A stretch of DNA of 18,660 nt from assembly GCA_964495465.1 (NCBI GenBank), contig CAZBWE010000047.1, forward strand, positions 1 through 18,660. Reading direction: 5' to 3'. A program made the position numbers and the translations under genes. A model generated the notes under the pieces. That model saw only the letters and a program-made list of their open reading frames with translations, was not told where the DNA came from and did no database searches. The DNA is from CAZBWE01 sp964495465 (GTDB taxonomy: Bacteria; Planctomycetota; Phycisphaerae; Sedimentisphaerales; Anaerobacaceae). Shown here piece by piece: positions 7,301-15,234 of the stretch (position 1 is the stretch's first letter; each line of letters opens with the position of its first letter).

Positions 7301-8939
7301 CTAACGTCTGAAATAAACTATAAGGCCATTTTCGTATTCCTTCTTTTCCCATTTCTGACGCTCCGGCTCGACAGCAGTCTGAAAGACCTCCTCTTCGAGG
7401 AAATCCATTTCCACGCCAAGAACAACTGCTGAAGGCGGCGTTTTTTCGAGCAGCTCTCCGAGTGTTTGCGGGCCGACACTGCGTGTAATGGCACGGTCGG
7501 CAGGGGGCATATAATCGGCGACCCTGTAAACAAATGAGCCGGCCGAAAGCTCGGTATAAATATTGCATCCGCCTTCTAAAGCATAAAGGGGAGCCAAAGT
7601 AAGAATCAGCTTCGGGTCTTTGGGTATCACGGGCTTCCAGCCCGTGATACCACGGCCATCCTGGCCGTGGTACGCGATATCTTCCGAAATTCTATGCAGG
7701 TTAACCGCCGTCCATTGTTGTGTGTTGAAAAGCTTCGGAATCCTGTAAAGGACAGCAGGATATGATATGACTGTCACCAATGCTGACAGAGCTACTAAAA
7801 CAGCAGCTATGTTGAAATATCTTGTAGGGGCGGTTCGCGAACCGCCCCTACTTTTGCCGACAAGCTTTCTTAAATACAGCAAAGGATATGCAACAGCAAT
7901 TATGAGAAAAGGCACCGGCACCGCAAGGTGCTGTCGCCATAATGTCGGTAAACTCAGGGCAATTGCAAAGAAAGCTAACGGCAGCAGGGCGGCAAATAAT
8001 GTGTTTACCTTGTCCGGTTTGGCTAATTTGTTACGCTGCCGGACAGCTGTCGTGCAAAGATAAACTGCTGTTATGATAAGCGCAAGGTAGGCGGGAGTTG
8101 TTAAAGTGTTATATGCAAGAGCAAACTTGTTATGGAACAGACCTATCTTTTGCAGCCATTCGCTGTTGAGTATTTGTATCACGAAAACGTCTAAAAGAAA
8201 TGCTCGCGGTGCTTGAAATACTAACCAAACAGGCCAAATCAGAANNNNNNNNNNNNNNNNNNNNNNNNNNNNNNNNNNNNNNNNNNNNNNNNNNNNNNNN
8301 NNNNNNNNNNNNNNNNNNNNNNNNNNNNNNNNNNNNNNNNNNNNTGGCCATCAGGGCAATAAAAAACAGAATCTGCACAAGTGCTGTTGTTATTCGCATA
8401 CACGTTGCCAGAGTCAATAGGGCGCCGATGAATGCAATTCGCCGGAATTTCGATTTTTGCTCAAAGTCGGTGGATATGAATAGCCAGAAGCAAATCACAA
8501 CGCACAAGATTACGACATCGTTGTTCCAGGCGTAACCGTTGGCATAATCGACGCTCGGATTAAATATGTACAGAACGGCACCAGCCAGACCGAAGAACAT
8601 CCCCAATGTTTCGAACGGCTTGAATATATATCGGTATATACCGATTATGCATAACATCGTGATGATGTCACATACACTCGAAAGTAAACGGCCTGCGAGC
8701 AGATAGCTGGTTGTATTCGATATTTTATACAAGGCTGCTAAAAGCAGCGGGTGGCAGGGCATCTGGGCGACGTATGAAAAGTCCCTGTAAATCATTTTTC
8801 CCTGGGCCAATAATACTCCTGCCGTGCAGTACATATGCTCATCGCGTCCGATGGGCTTGGTCATGCTGTTTGCCAGGATTGCTAATGAAAAGATAAGCAC
8901 TAATAAGACAACAAGGATATAAATGACTTTAGATGACAT
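7301..8939 (-). CDS. GT39-like membrane glycosyltransferase, split by N gap
   Basis: A polytopic inner-membrane protein resembling lipid-linked-sugar (ArnT/PMT-type, GT39/PF13231) glycosyltransferases. The N-terminal part (8939 down to 8345, 198 codons) has a first membrane helix and then KPIGRDEHMYCTAGVLLAQG, whose Asp-Glu pair sits in the first periplasmic loop where this superfamily has its catalytic acid. Several hydrophobic helices follow. The C-terminal part (8244 down to 7301, 314 codons) starts in frame at the gap with LIWPVWLVFQAPRAFLLD, continues through two or three helices and ends in a soluble domain. The halves are offset by one frame if the gap is taken as exactly 100 bases, so the gap length is a placeholder; a real frameshift cannot be excluded. 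Two palindromic repeats (7626-7671 and 7824-7851) are read through as HGQDGRGITGWKPV and SRGGSRTAPTR. A promoter candidate lies upstream at 8981-9009. The sugar donor and acceptor are unknown. Confidence 0.8.
7626..7671. repeat. Double palindromic repeat inside glycosyltransferase gene
   Basis: Two adjacent perfect-arm palindromes, each with a TCC centre: ATCACGGGCT-TCC-AGCCCGTGAT (7626-7648) and ACCACGGCCA-TCC-TGGCCGTGGT (7649-7671). The first shares its core with copies at 6097, 17700 and 17781. The element lies inside an open reading frame in the cytoplasmic or periplasmic tail of the protein. Confidence 0.9.
7824..7851. repeat. Perfect 28-bp palindrome inside glycosyltransferase gene
   Basis: GTAGGGGCGGTTCG is followed immediately by its exact reverse complement CGAACCGCCCCTAC. 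The sequence is unrelated to the CACGGGCT family, so this is a second palindromic repeat family; it also starts with GTAG. In the gene it encodes roughly RGGSRTAPT between hydrophobic segments. Confidence 0.9.
8245..8344. other. Assembly gap, 100 N
   Basis: Exactly 100 unknown bases inside the glycosyltransferase gene. The round length and the frame mismatch between the flanks indicate a scaffolding placeholder, not a measured distance. Confidence 0.98.
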
Positions 8940-8980
8940 TTGTTTATTATTCTTCGCATAGAAAAAGCAGACTCTTAAAA

Positions 8981-9009
8981 ATAATAAATAGTAAATAATA
9001 AATTGTGAA
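8981..9009 (-). promoter_or_regulatory. Candidate promoter for glycosyltransferase gene
   Basis: On the minus strand, TTCACA (plus 9004-9009) is followed by a 17-base spacer and TATTAT (plus 8981-8986). Each box matches 5 of 6 consensus bases. It lies in the AT-rich 75-base gap after the CNNM paralogue and 42 bases before the glycosyltransferase ATG. Confidence 0.45.
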
Positions 9010-9014
9010 TCGCA

Positions 9015-10025
9015 TTACCATTCACCCAGCTCGCCGAGAAGCTCCTCGACCAAATCCTTCATTGTTACAATGCCGACAGGTTTTTCTCTTACGGCACGGC
9101 TTATTCTTGTAACCAGAACTATTTTTTCATTTTCTCTCTGCATAATGTTTATTGCCTCGATAACGGTGGTATGTGCTTGGAATTTTCTTATGGGCTTTAT
9201 GAACTTGCGTAAATCCGTAAAATTCCCCGAGGAAGTCAGCGCCTCATAAATGTCTATAAAGCCGATAATGTTTTCCGCCCGGCCTTCGGTTACCGGCAGG
9301 CGGGTGAAAGAACATTTTCTCAATTTGTCCAGCAACATTGCATTGTCGGAATTGACATCGACCATCTCAACTTTATTAACAGGTATCATAACCGACCTCA
9401 TACGAACGTTTGGGATACTAATGAGGCGGTTTATGATGTCGTTTTGAACGGAACTGAAAATAGCTTCTTCCTGAGTGTCTGCAAAAACTGCCCTGATATG
9501 ATGTCTTTGTGTGGCGGTTAATACTGCCCTGGGGGCAACAGCGGACCCTGCGAATCGACCAAAAATACCGGACACAAATTTAAGCAGAGGCACTGCCCCG
9601 CACCAGCTAAAAACCTTGTGGAACACGAATAAAACGGGCGCAAAGAAAGGCATTAGATAGTCTGCCCGGTAAAAGAAAACATTTTTCGGTATCACCTCGG
9701 AGAATACAAATAATATCGGAACCGTTATCAACGTCGCAAATAGTTCAGCAGTGTGTGTAACCTCAACCTTGCTCAACAATAAGAAAGTTACAATACTCGT
9801 AACAATATAGTGAGTGAGATTATTACCGACTAACATTGAAAGAAGCAGTCCCGTGCTGTCGTGCATAGCTTTACCAAGGACGACAAACGATAATCGCTTT
9901 TTTTCAATACCGAGTCGTAAGCGAAGCCGGCTGAGCTGATACATCCCTGTCTCAGCGCCGGCAAACAGACCGGAGACAATAACAGTAAACACAGCGACCA
10001 ATATTAAGATTATTCTATTGCTCAT
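9015..10025 (-). CDS. CNNM/CorC-type CBS transporter, short paralogue
   Basis: A 336-aa inner-membrane protein with an N-terminal DUF21 (CNNM) domain of three to four helices; LFAGAETGMYQLSRLRLRLG is the family's conserved first-helix stretch. A CBS pair follows (about residues 205-330: MRSVMIPVNKVEMVDVN, FTRLPVTEGRAENIIGFIDIYEAL, IVLVTRISRAVREKPVGIVTMKDLVEELLGE). It lacks the C-terminal CorC_HlyC domain that its neighbour has. The ATG at 10025 overlaps the end of the upstream paralogue by 11 bases, so translation is probably coupled and the pair may form a heteromer. The family is linked to Mg2+/Co2+ or Na+-coupled transport; older 'hemolysin' names are not informative. An ATG six codons upstream (10043) is less likely. 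Confidence 0.85.
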   Translation of the reverse strand: MSNRIILILVAVFTVIVSGLFAGAETGMYQLSRLRLRLGIEKKRLSFVVLGKAMHDSTGLLLSMLVGNNLTHYIVTSIVTFLLLSKVEVTHTAELFATLITVPILFVFSEVIPKNVFFYRADYLMPFFAPVLFVFHKVFSWCGAVPLLKFVSGIFGRFAGSAVAPRAVLTATQRHHIRAVFADTQEEAIFSSVQNDIINRLISIPNVRMRSVMIPVNKVEMVDVNSDNAMLLDKLRKCSFTRLPVTEGRAENIIGFIDIYEALTSSGNFTDLRKFIKPIRKFQAHTTVIEAINIMQRENEKIVLVTRISRAVREKPVGIVTMKDLVEELLGELGEW

Positions 10026-11280
10026 TAGCCGCATCTGCCTCAAGGGTTAATATTAGGGTTTCGATTCTGCGTTTTTTCACGGCTTCCACGGTGAACTTCA
10101 GATTTTCCAAATAAGCCACATCGCCTGCTTTTGGTAACTTGCCGAGAGTAGCAGTTACAAGACCGCCGACTGTGGATATCCTCGTCTCTTCAAAATCAAC
10201 ACCAAACGCGTCTGCCCAGTCGTGAATAGCCAGACTGCCTGCAAGACGATATTCAAAAGGCCCAATCTGCTCGATAGGTTCGATTCCCGGCGTAATCTCA
10301 ATGGGACCAAGCAACTCTTCGGCAATATCCTCCAACCGCACCGAACCTGCAATCCCGCCATATTCATCTACAACTATGGCAATGTCGGTGCCGGACTTAC
10401 GGAAAAATTCAAGCAGCGATTCGACGGTCTTTTGCTCCGGCACAAAATGGACCGGCTGGACGAGCTTGTCCAGTGATGTTGTCGGCTGAAGTAAAAGCTG
10501 CCTCAGGTGAACCAGGCCGACGATATTATCTATCCTGTCAACATAAACAGGCAGTTTCGTCAAACGATTTTTTCGCATCCTTTCAAGTGCTGCCCCTGCG
10601 GGGTCTTTAACGGAGCATGCAATCATATCCACGCGAGGCCGCATAACGTGGCGAACTTTCAGAAAGCCGAGCTGGATAATTTCACCCAAGAGTCTATTTT
10701 CATCAGCGGTGATTAGGCCTCGCTTGCGCAGCTGGTCGATGAGAAATTTGAATTCGGCCGTACTGATTGGCTGTCGGCCTTGCGGCCGGCCAAGGAGCAG
10801 CCGAAGGGCCGGCTCAACGGTTAGAATTCGGATGACAAATATGACAGGTGCAAGGACCTGCAGTAACAGAAAAGCCGGCAGGGCGGATAACTCGCTGAAA
10901 AACCTTGAGTTCGTAAAGGCAACGGATTTCGGCACTATCTCGCCAAACAGCACCAGAATACTAAACGTCACCAGGGCGGTTACTGCTGCCGCTCCTGAGC
11001 CGACTTGCTCCGAAATTCTGACTGTCAGGATGCTACCCGCAGCGAAGAACAAAACGTTCACCGTAATATTTCCAAACAACAGGCAGCTAAGGAGCTGTTT
11101 TGGTTTGTCCAGCAGCTTCGAAACAAGGTTGTGCAGTTTATGTTTTGATTTTCGCAGCAGCGTTATTTGCCTGCGTGTCAGGTTAAAAAATGCGGTTTCC
11201 GCTCCTGAAAAAAAAGCTGAGCCGCAGAGCAGCAGTAACATCAGGATAATATGGCCGATATTCTGGTAAATCTGTGCCAC
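10015..11280 (-). CDS. CNNM/CorC-type CBS transporter, full-length paralogue
   Basis: A 421-aa membrane protein with the complete order DUF21 (about residues 10-185, with SAFFSGAETAFFNLTRRQ), a CBS pair (about 205-330: VRHVMRPRVDMIACSVKD, LTKLPVYVDRIDNIVGLVHLRQLL, DIAIVVDEYGGIAGSVRLEDIAEELLG) and a CorC_HlyC domain (about 335-410, with FEYRLAGSLAIHDWADAFG and ISTVGGLVTATLGKLPKAGD). The length is typical. Likely role: divalent-cation efflux or resistance in the inner membrane. The start is GTG at 11278-11280 with AAGAG immediately before it, too close to be a good ribosome-binding site; the next ATG (residue 14) falls inside the first helix, so the exact start is open. Confidence 0.88.
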   Translation of the reverse strand: MAQIYQNIGHIILMLLLLCGSAFFSGAETAFFNLTRRQITLLRKSKHKLHNLVSKLLDKPKQLLSCLLFGNITVNVLFFAAGSILTVRISEQVGSGAAAVTALVTFSILVLFGEIVPKSVAFTNSRFFSELSALPAFLLLQVLAPVIFVIRILTVEPALRLLLGRPQGRQPISTAEFKFLIDQLRKRGLITADENRLLGEIIQLGFLKVRHVMRPRVDMIACSVKDPAGAALERMRKNRLTKLPVYVDRIDNIVGLVHLRQLLLQPTTSLDKLVQPVHFVPEQKTVESLLEFFRKSGTDIAIVVDEYGGIAGSVRLEDIAEELLGPIEITPGIEPIEQIGPFEYRLAGSLAIHDWADAFGVDFEETRISTVGGLVTATLGKLPKAGDVAYLENLKFTVEAVKKRRIETLILTLEADAANEQ

Positions 11281-11396
11281 CTCTTATGCCGCCTTACGAT
11301 GTAAAAAAACAAAAGAATAAAATGAGAATACAAAACCGAAGCTTAAAAGTAAAATCAAAATTTTAAAGCAGGGAAAACATAACAGACGCACGAGAC

Positions 11397-12179
11397 TTAG
11401 CTTTCCGTTTTTGGCAGGATTATTTTGAATGTGCTGCCCCTGGCTGGTTCGGACTCCACTGATATCAGGCCATTATGGGCATCTATGACTTTTTTGCAAA
11501 AGGCAAGCCCGAGTCCGGAGCCGGAATGGTGGGGCTGTGATTTTTCACCTGTTTTGGTGGTAAAAAACGAATCGAAAATATTTGCCAAATTATCAGGTTC
11601 AATTCCACAGCCGGTGTCACTGACTTCGATTTGAACAACATCGCTTTCTTCTATGGCCCGAATAGCCAGGATGCCGCCGCCCGGCAGCATCGCATCGCGG
11701 GCATTGAGAATCAAGTTCATCAGGACCTGCTGAATCTGGACCGGCACCGCCCACACGGACATACCTTTCGGAATCTGAATCTCAACCGTTATCCCGTCCT
11801 TGCCGAAGTCCCGACACAAACTGCCGAAAATATCATCAATTAGAGTAGTCAGCTGAACATTTTTCTTTTGTTGTTTCTCGCCGTTCGCCAAAGCAAGCAT
11901 ACTCTCCATAATCTTCGATGCCCGCTCACAATTCTGTATTGTTTTTTCGAGCGTTTTCTTCGCCAGCATCTTATCATCAGGATTTTTCAGGGCAAGGCCT
12001 GCATAACTTTTGAGCGGGGTAAGCAGATTATTGATTTCGTGCGCTATCATATAGCTGACATTACCTATGTTGGCGAGGGTTTGAAGGTGCGCTATCTGGG
12101 ATTGTAAATCATCCTGCTGCTGTTGCCGATTGGCCAGTTGCCGATGTAAAGAAAGTCGTTTTCCTATAATGCTTGCCAA
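11397..12179 (-). CDS. Soluble sensor-less histidine kinase
   Basis: A 260-aa cytoplasmic histidine kinase. A short Gln-rich coiled coil (about residues 12-36) leads into a HisKA domain whose H-box is MIAHEINNLLTPLKSY, with phospho-acceptor His47. A complete HATPase_c domain follows: N box NLILNARDAM, G1 DTGCGI, F box FDSFFTTK, G2 SGSGLGLAFCKKV. There are no membrane segments and no PAS/GAF sensor. The first possible start is TTG at 12177-12179, preceded by GGAAG seven bases away and by an in-frame TAA, so no longer product is possible in this sequence. The input must come from a partner protein, or a sensor region has been lost. A single-domain response regulator lies 3 kb away at 15235; pairing is only a suggestion. 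Confidence 0.88.
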   Translation of the reverse strand: MASIIGKRLSLHRQLANRQQQQDDLQSQIAHLQTLANIGNVSYMIAHEINNLLTPLKSYAGLALKNPDDKMLAKKTLEKTIQNCERASKIMESMLALANGEKQQKKNVQLTTLIDDIFGSLCRDFGKDGITVEIQIPKGMSVWAVPVQIQQVLMNLILNARDAMLPGGGILAIRAIEESDVVQIEVSDTGCGIEPDNLANIFDSFFTTKTGEKSQPHHSGSGLGLAFCKKVIDAHNGLISVESEPARGSTFKIILPKTES

Positions 12180-12286
12180 TTATCTGCTTCCGGTATAGAA
12201 TTTAGCTGTTATAGATAATTTTACCTGAAGTTTTTGACTTACAGGTATCTATATCGACTTCTAAAGCAGTTTTTCTTGAACAATGA

Positions 12287-12366
12287 ACCCCGTTAGAAAT
12301 TTAATGAAAAACGGGGTAATACAAATAAGGCAAAACAATACAAAAAAGAAAGGTTTCTAACGGGGT
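12287..12366 (+). promoter_or_regulatory. Competing stem-loops over start of 88-aa gene
   Basis: ACCCCGTT (12287-12294) can pair with AACGGGGT at 12310-12317 or with a second identical copy at 12359-12366. The long-range pairing extends to 13 bp (12287-12299 with 12354-12366) and ends one base before the end of the GTG start codon (12365-12367). The two folds are mutually exclusive, and the distal one would mask the start. It may instead be a dispersed inverted repeat without regulatory role. No T-run follows, so it is not an intrinsic terminator. Confidence 0.5.
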
Positions 12367-12631
12367 GAATGAGCAGGCAATCTTAGAGGAGCTTCTGGCT
12401 CTGCTTGAGGCAAATAATGTTAAAATCCGCAACGAGCCGCTCGGCGGAAGCGGCGGGGGACTTTGCGCCATAAAGGGTGAGCAGATATTCTTTTTGGATA
12501 CGCAGGGCGCTTCTGCTGATATCGCCGCACTTTGTGCCGAAGCTGTCATAAAAGTCGTTAATATTGAGAAGGTCTTTATTAAACCACAAGTTCGCCAGTT
12601 TATAGAAAATCACAGCGGTCAAATTACTTAG
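12365..12631 (+). CDS. Conserved-looking 88-aa protein of unknown function
   Basis: A small acidic, cytoplasmic protein with no signal peptide or helix long enough to span a membrane. The features visible are an N-terminal amphipathic helix (EQAILEELLALLEANNV), a glycine turn (PLGGSGGGLCAI), a strand (EQIFFLDTQG), a helix with two cysteines, and a C-terminal IEKVFIKPQVRQFIE. I recall similar unnamed proteins in Planctomycetota and deltaproteobacteria but cannot name a family. The start is GTG at 12365, with AAAGG 11 bases upstream; the start codon lies in the stem-loop region described separately. The SUMF1-like/sialidase gene follows within 35 bases and has AAGGAG in the gap, so the two are probably co-transcribed. 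Confidence 0.65.
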   Translation: MNEQAILEELLALLEANNVKIRNEPLGGSGGGLCAIKGEQIFFLDTQGASADIAALCAEAVIKVVNIEKVFIKPQVRQFIENHSGQIT

Positions 12632-12665
12632 AAGGAGCAGTCTAATAGAAGTCAAATGGCTGACA

Positions 12666-14666
12666 ATGTGCCTGATTTGCCTGGCAGGGTTTTTCTGGCC
12701 GATGCCCGTAAAGACATTGGCTTCTGAAGGAGTTGCGGAAACATTTGTCAATTCCATTGGTATGAAGTTTGTTCGTATAGAGGCCGGCTTTTTTCTAATG
12801 GGTCTGGAACAAGGAGGTGACTGGGATGAGCGACCTGAACACACGGTTACTTTTAGCAGACCATTTTGGATGGCGGTAACTGAGGTTACCAATATCCAGT
12901 ATGAGCAATTTGACCCGGAACATCGCAAGCTCGGTTTTTCCAGTCAGGATGATGAGCCAGTCGTTTTTATCAGTTGGAATGACGCCGTCAAATTCTGCGA
13001 ATGGCTCTCGGAAAAAGAAAACAGGCCGTATCGACTGCCAACCGAAGCAGAATGGGAATATGCCTGCAGAGCGGGCACATCCACGGCTTACTATACAGGC
13101 GATAGTCTGCCGGAGGTCTATCATAAGAACCAGAAGCAGACCTGGCAGCCGGAGCCGGTGTCGCTGAAGGTCGGCACCACGCCGGCAAACCAATGGGGTC
13201 TTTATGATATGCACGGCAACGTGGAAGAATGGTGTTGCGACTGGTATGGGCCGTATGAAGAGGGTGAGCAGACGGACCCTGTGGGTCGTTCTGACGGTGA
13301 TTTCAAAGTTACACGCGGAGGCAGTTACAGCACAGAGGTCTCATACCTGCGTTCCGCAAACCGCCTCGGCACACTACCGGAAGATAAAAGCTGGCTGATA
13401 GGATTTCGCCTGGTCCTCGGTGAGATGCCCAAAACGAAAGCTCTTGCTCTACCGGCTCCGCCATTAAACAGGCAAAACGTAAGCAGGGAGAAACCGGCCG
13501 ATTTAAACAAAGGTCCCGACCCTGAAAAACCGTATTTCAATGGTCCAATAGAGTATATCAAAATTGCTTCTGATTCTGATGGCCCAATGTATTCTAAACA
13601 CAACCACGACCCGGCATTGGTTGATTGTCCTAATGGTGATTTGTTGGCTATTTGGTATTCGTGTCTAACAGAGTCTGGTCGAGAGTTGGCCATTTTGGCA
13701 AGCCGTCTTCGTTACGGCTCACAACAGTGGGAGCCGGCTTCTGTTTTCTGGAATGCGCCGGACCGAAACGACCACGCCCCGGCCCTCTGGTTCGATGGAA
13801 AAGATACTATTTATCATTTTAACGGCCTTTCAGCAGCGGCTACTTGGAGCAATCTCGCCTTGATAATGCGGACCTCGACTGATAATGGAGCCACCTGGTC
13901 AAAGGCAAAGCTTATTGCACCGGAGCACGGCTTGCGTCACCAGCCGGTCGAATCCGTTTTTAGAACGCAGCAGGGCTTTATTATCTTACCCTGCGATGCC
14001 GTTAGCGGGGGAAATGGCGGCACAGCAGTGCAAATCAGCCGAGATGGATGTAAGATCTGGATTGACCCCGGTGCCGGCCAGCCAGGACCCCGGTTCGCAT
14101 CCGGCGAAACCGGCGCCTGGATTGCCGGTATTCACGCAGGAGTGGTTCAGCTAAAAGACGGTTCCCTTATGGCCCTCGGGCGTGGTGATAGTATCAATGG
14201 CCGGATGCCGATGAGTATTTCAAAGGATATGGGACAAACCTGGACGTATTCAGCCAGTGAGTTTCCAGCAATCGGTGGGGGGCAACGGTTGGTTCTAAGG
14301 CGGCTGCTGGAAGGGCCGATTCTGTTGGCGAGCTTCACAGACAAGAAAAATCAAAAAAAAGGTATGCTCATACGCGATGCTGCCGGCGAGGAACGCCGTG
14401 TTTATGGGATGTATGCAGCAGTTTCGTTTGACGAGGGCAAGACTTGGCCGGTCAAAAAGCTGGTTACCACTGGCGGTCCCTCAAGAGAGATTGGCAGCAC
14501 CGATAATACCGTAAAGTTCGTTATGGATGAGACACACGCCGAACCAAAAGGTTACCTGGCTGCAACCCAGACACAGAACCGGCTCATACACCTTATCAGC
14601 AGCAGACAGTATTATGTGTTCAACTTGGCCTGGTTAAAACAACCAATGCCTGCAGAAAAGGAGTGA
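12666..14666 (+). CDS. Exported SUMF1-like domain fused to sialidase-like domain
   Basis: A 666-aa two-domain protein. Residues about 28-255 form a formylglycine-generating-enzyme (SUMF1, FGE-sulfatase) fold: NSIGMKFVRIEAGFFLMG, WMAVTEVTNIQYEQF, YRLPTEAEWEYACRAGT, GLYDMHGNVEEWCCDWYG, RGGSYSTEVSYLRSANR and GFRLVL. The two catalytic cysteines of true FGE, expected at 223 and 228 in the GGSY segment, are Thr and Leu, so formylglycine synthesis is unlikely. After a Pro-rich linker, residues about 290-650 resemble sialidase/BNR beta-propellers with Asp-box-like repeats (STDNGATW, SISKDMGQTW, VSFDEGKTW). A hydrophobic N-terminus (CLICLAGFFWP) suggests export. AAGGAG at 12632-12637 better suits an in-frame ATA at 12645, which would add EVKWLT and supply the signal peptide's Lys. 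It overlaps the next gene's region by its stop. The substrate is unknown; a glycan is the best guess. Confidence 0.82.
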   Translation: MCLICLAGFFWPMPVKTLASEGVAETFVNSIGMKFVRIEAGFFLMGLEQGGDWDERPEHTVTFSRPFWMAVTEVTNIQYEQFDPEHRKLGFSSQDDEPVVFISWNDAVKFCEWLSEKENRPYRLPTEAEWEYACRAGTSTAYYTGDSLPEVYHKNQKQTWQPEPVSLKVGTTPANQWGLYDMHGNVEEWCCDWYGPYEEGEQTDPVGRSDGDFKVTRGGSYSTEVSYLRSANRLGTLPEDKSWLIGFRLVLGEMPKTKALALPAPPLNRQNVSREKPADLNKGPDPEKPYFNGPIEYIKIASDSDGPMYSKHNHDPALVDCPNGDLLAIWYSCLTESGRELAILASRLRYGSQQWEPASVFWNAPDRNDHAPALWFDGKDTIYHFNGLSAAATWSNLALIMRTSTDNGATWSKAKLIAPEHGLRHQPVESVFRTQQGFIILPCDAVSGGNGGTAVQISRDGCKIWIDPGAGQPGPRFASGETGAWIAGIHAGVVQLKDGSLMALGRGDSINGRMPMSISKDMGQTWTYSASEFPAIGGGQRLVLRRLLEGPILLASFTDKKNQKKGMLIRDAAGEERRVYGMYAAVSFDEGKTWPVKKLVTTGGPSREIGSTDNTVKFVMDETHAEPKGYLAATQTQNRLIHLISSRQYYVFNLAWLKQPMPAEKE

Positions 14667-14671
14667 ACAGA

Positions 14672-15187
14672 ATGACAGCGAAAAAAACAGCTTTAATGGT
14701 TGACGAGATGTATCAGACCCTTGAAGTCTGGTATCCTTACTATCGGCTCTGCGAAGCGGGTATAAAAGTTGATTTTGTTGCAGCCGAGGCAAAAAAAGAA
14801 TATCATTCAAAGGAAGGCTACCCTTGCGTCTCAGATATTGCAGCAAGAGAAGCCGAAGCCGATGATTATGATTGTATGATTGTGCCGGGCGGATTTGCCG
14901 CCGATTTTATGAGAAGAAACGTCGATGTCATAAAATTTGCCAGCGATATGGTAAATGCAGACAAGGTGATAGCTGCTATCTGCCACGGCGGATGGCTGTT
15001 ATGCAGCACTGAGGCTTATAAGGGCAAAAAGGCCACCTGTTTTATGGCAATTAAAGATGATATTAAAAACGCCGGCGCCGAGTATGTTGACGCAGAATGT
15101 GTGGTGGACGGAAACTTGATTACATCACGCAAGCCGGACGATTTACCGGCCTTCTGCACTGCAATATTAAAAAAGCTGAAAAAGTAA
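14672..15187 (+). CDS. PfpI/DJ-1 family protein (protease or glyoxalase-like)
   Basis: A 171-aa cytoplasmic protein of the class I glutamine-amidotransferase fold, PfpI branch. The nucleophile elbow is AICHGGWLL with Cys104-His105; the conserved Glu that tunes the Cys is Glu18 in YQTLEVWYP; MIVPGGFAADFMR and IKDDIKNAGAEYVDAECVVDGNLITSRKPDDLPAF follow the family over its whole length. Members are described as stress-protective deglycases/glyoxalases or as oligomeric proteases; sequence cannot decide. The ATG at 14672 has GGAG nine bases upstream. A GTG at 14663 overlaps the preceding stop (GTGA) and is possible. Translation is probably coupled to the fusion gene upstream. Confidence 0.88.
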   Translation: MTAKKTALMVDEMYQTLEVWYPYYRLCEAGIKVDFVAAEAKKEYHSKEGYPCVSDIAAREAEADDYDCMIVPGGFAADFMRRNVDVIKFASDMVNADKVIAAICHGGWLLCSTEAYKGKKATCFMAIKDDIKNAGAEYVDAECVVDGNLITSRKPDDLPAFCTAILKKLKK

Positions 15188-15234
15188 AAACATAAATCCG
15201 ACAAAACTTTGGCTCAAAATTGGAGCGATTTTTT

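Noticed and set aside
8130..8244. Continuation of the glycosyltransferase N-terminal frame through the N gap
   Set aside because: The residues read in that frame are not membrane-like. The frame one base away gives LIWPVWLVFQAPRAFLLD and joins the real C-terminal half.
12383..12928. 181-aa minus-strand open frame across the small gene and the fusion gene
   Set aside because: It spans two plus-strand genes with recognisable products and has low-complexity composition.
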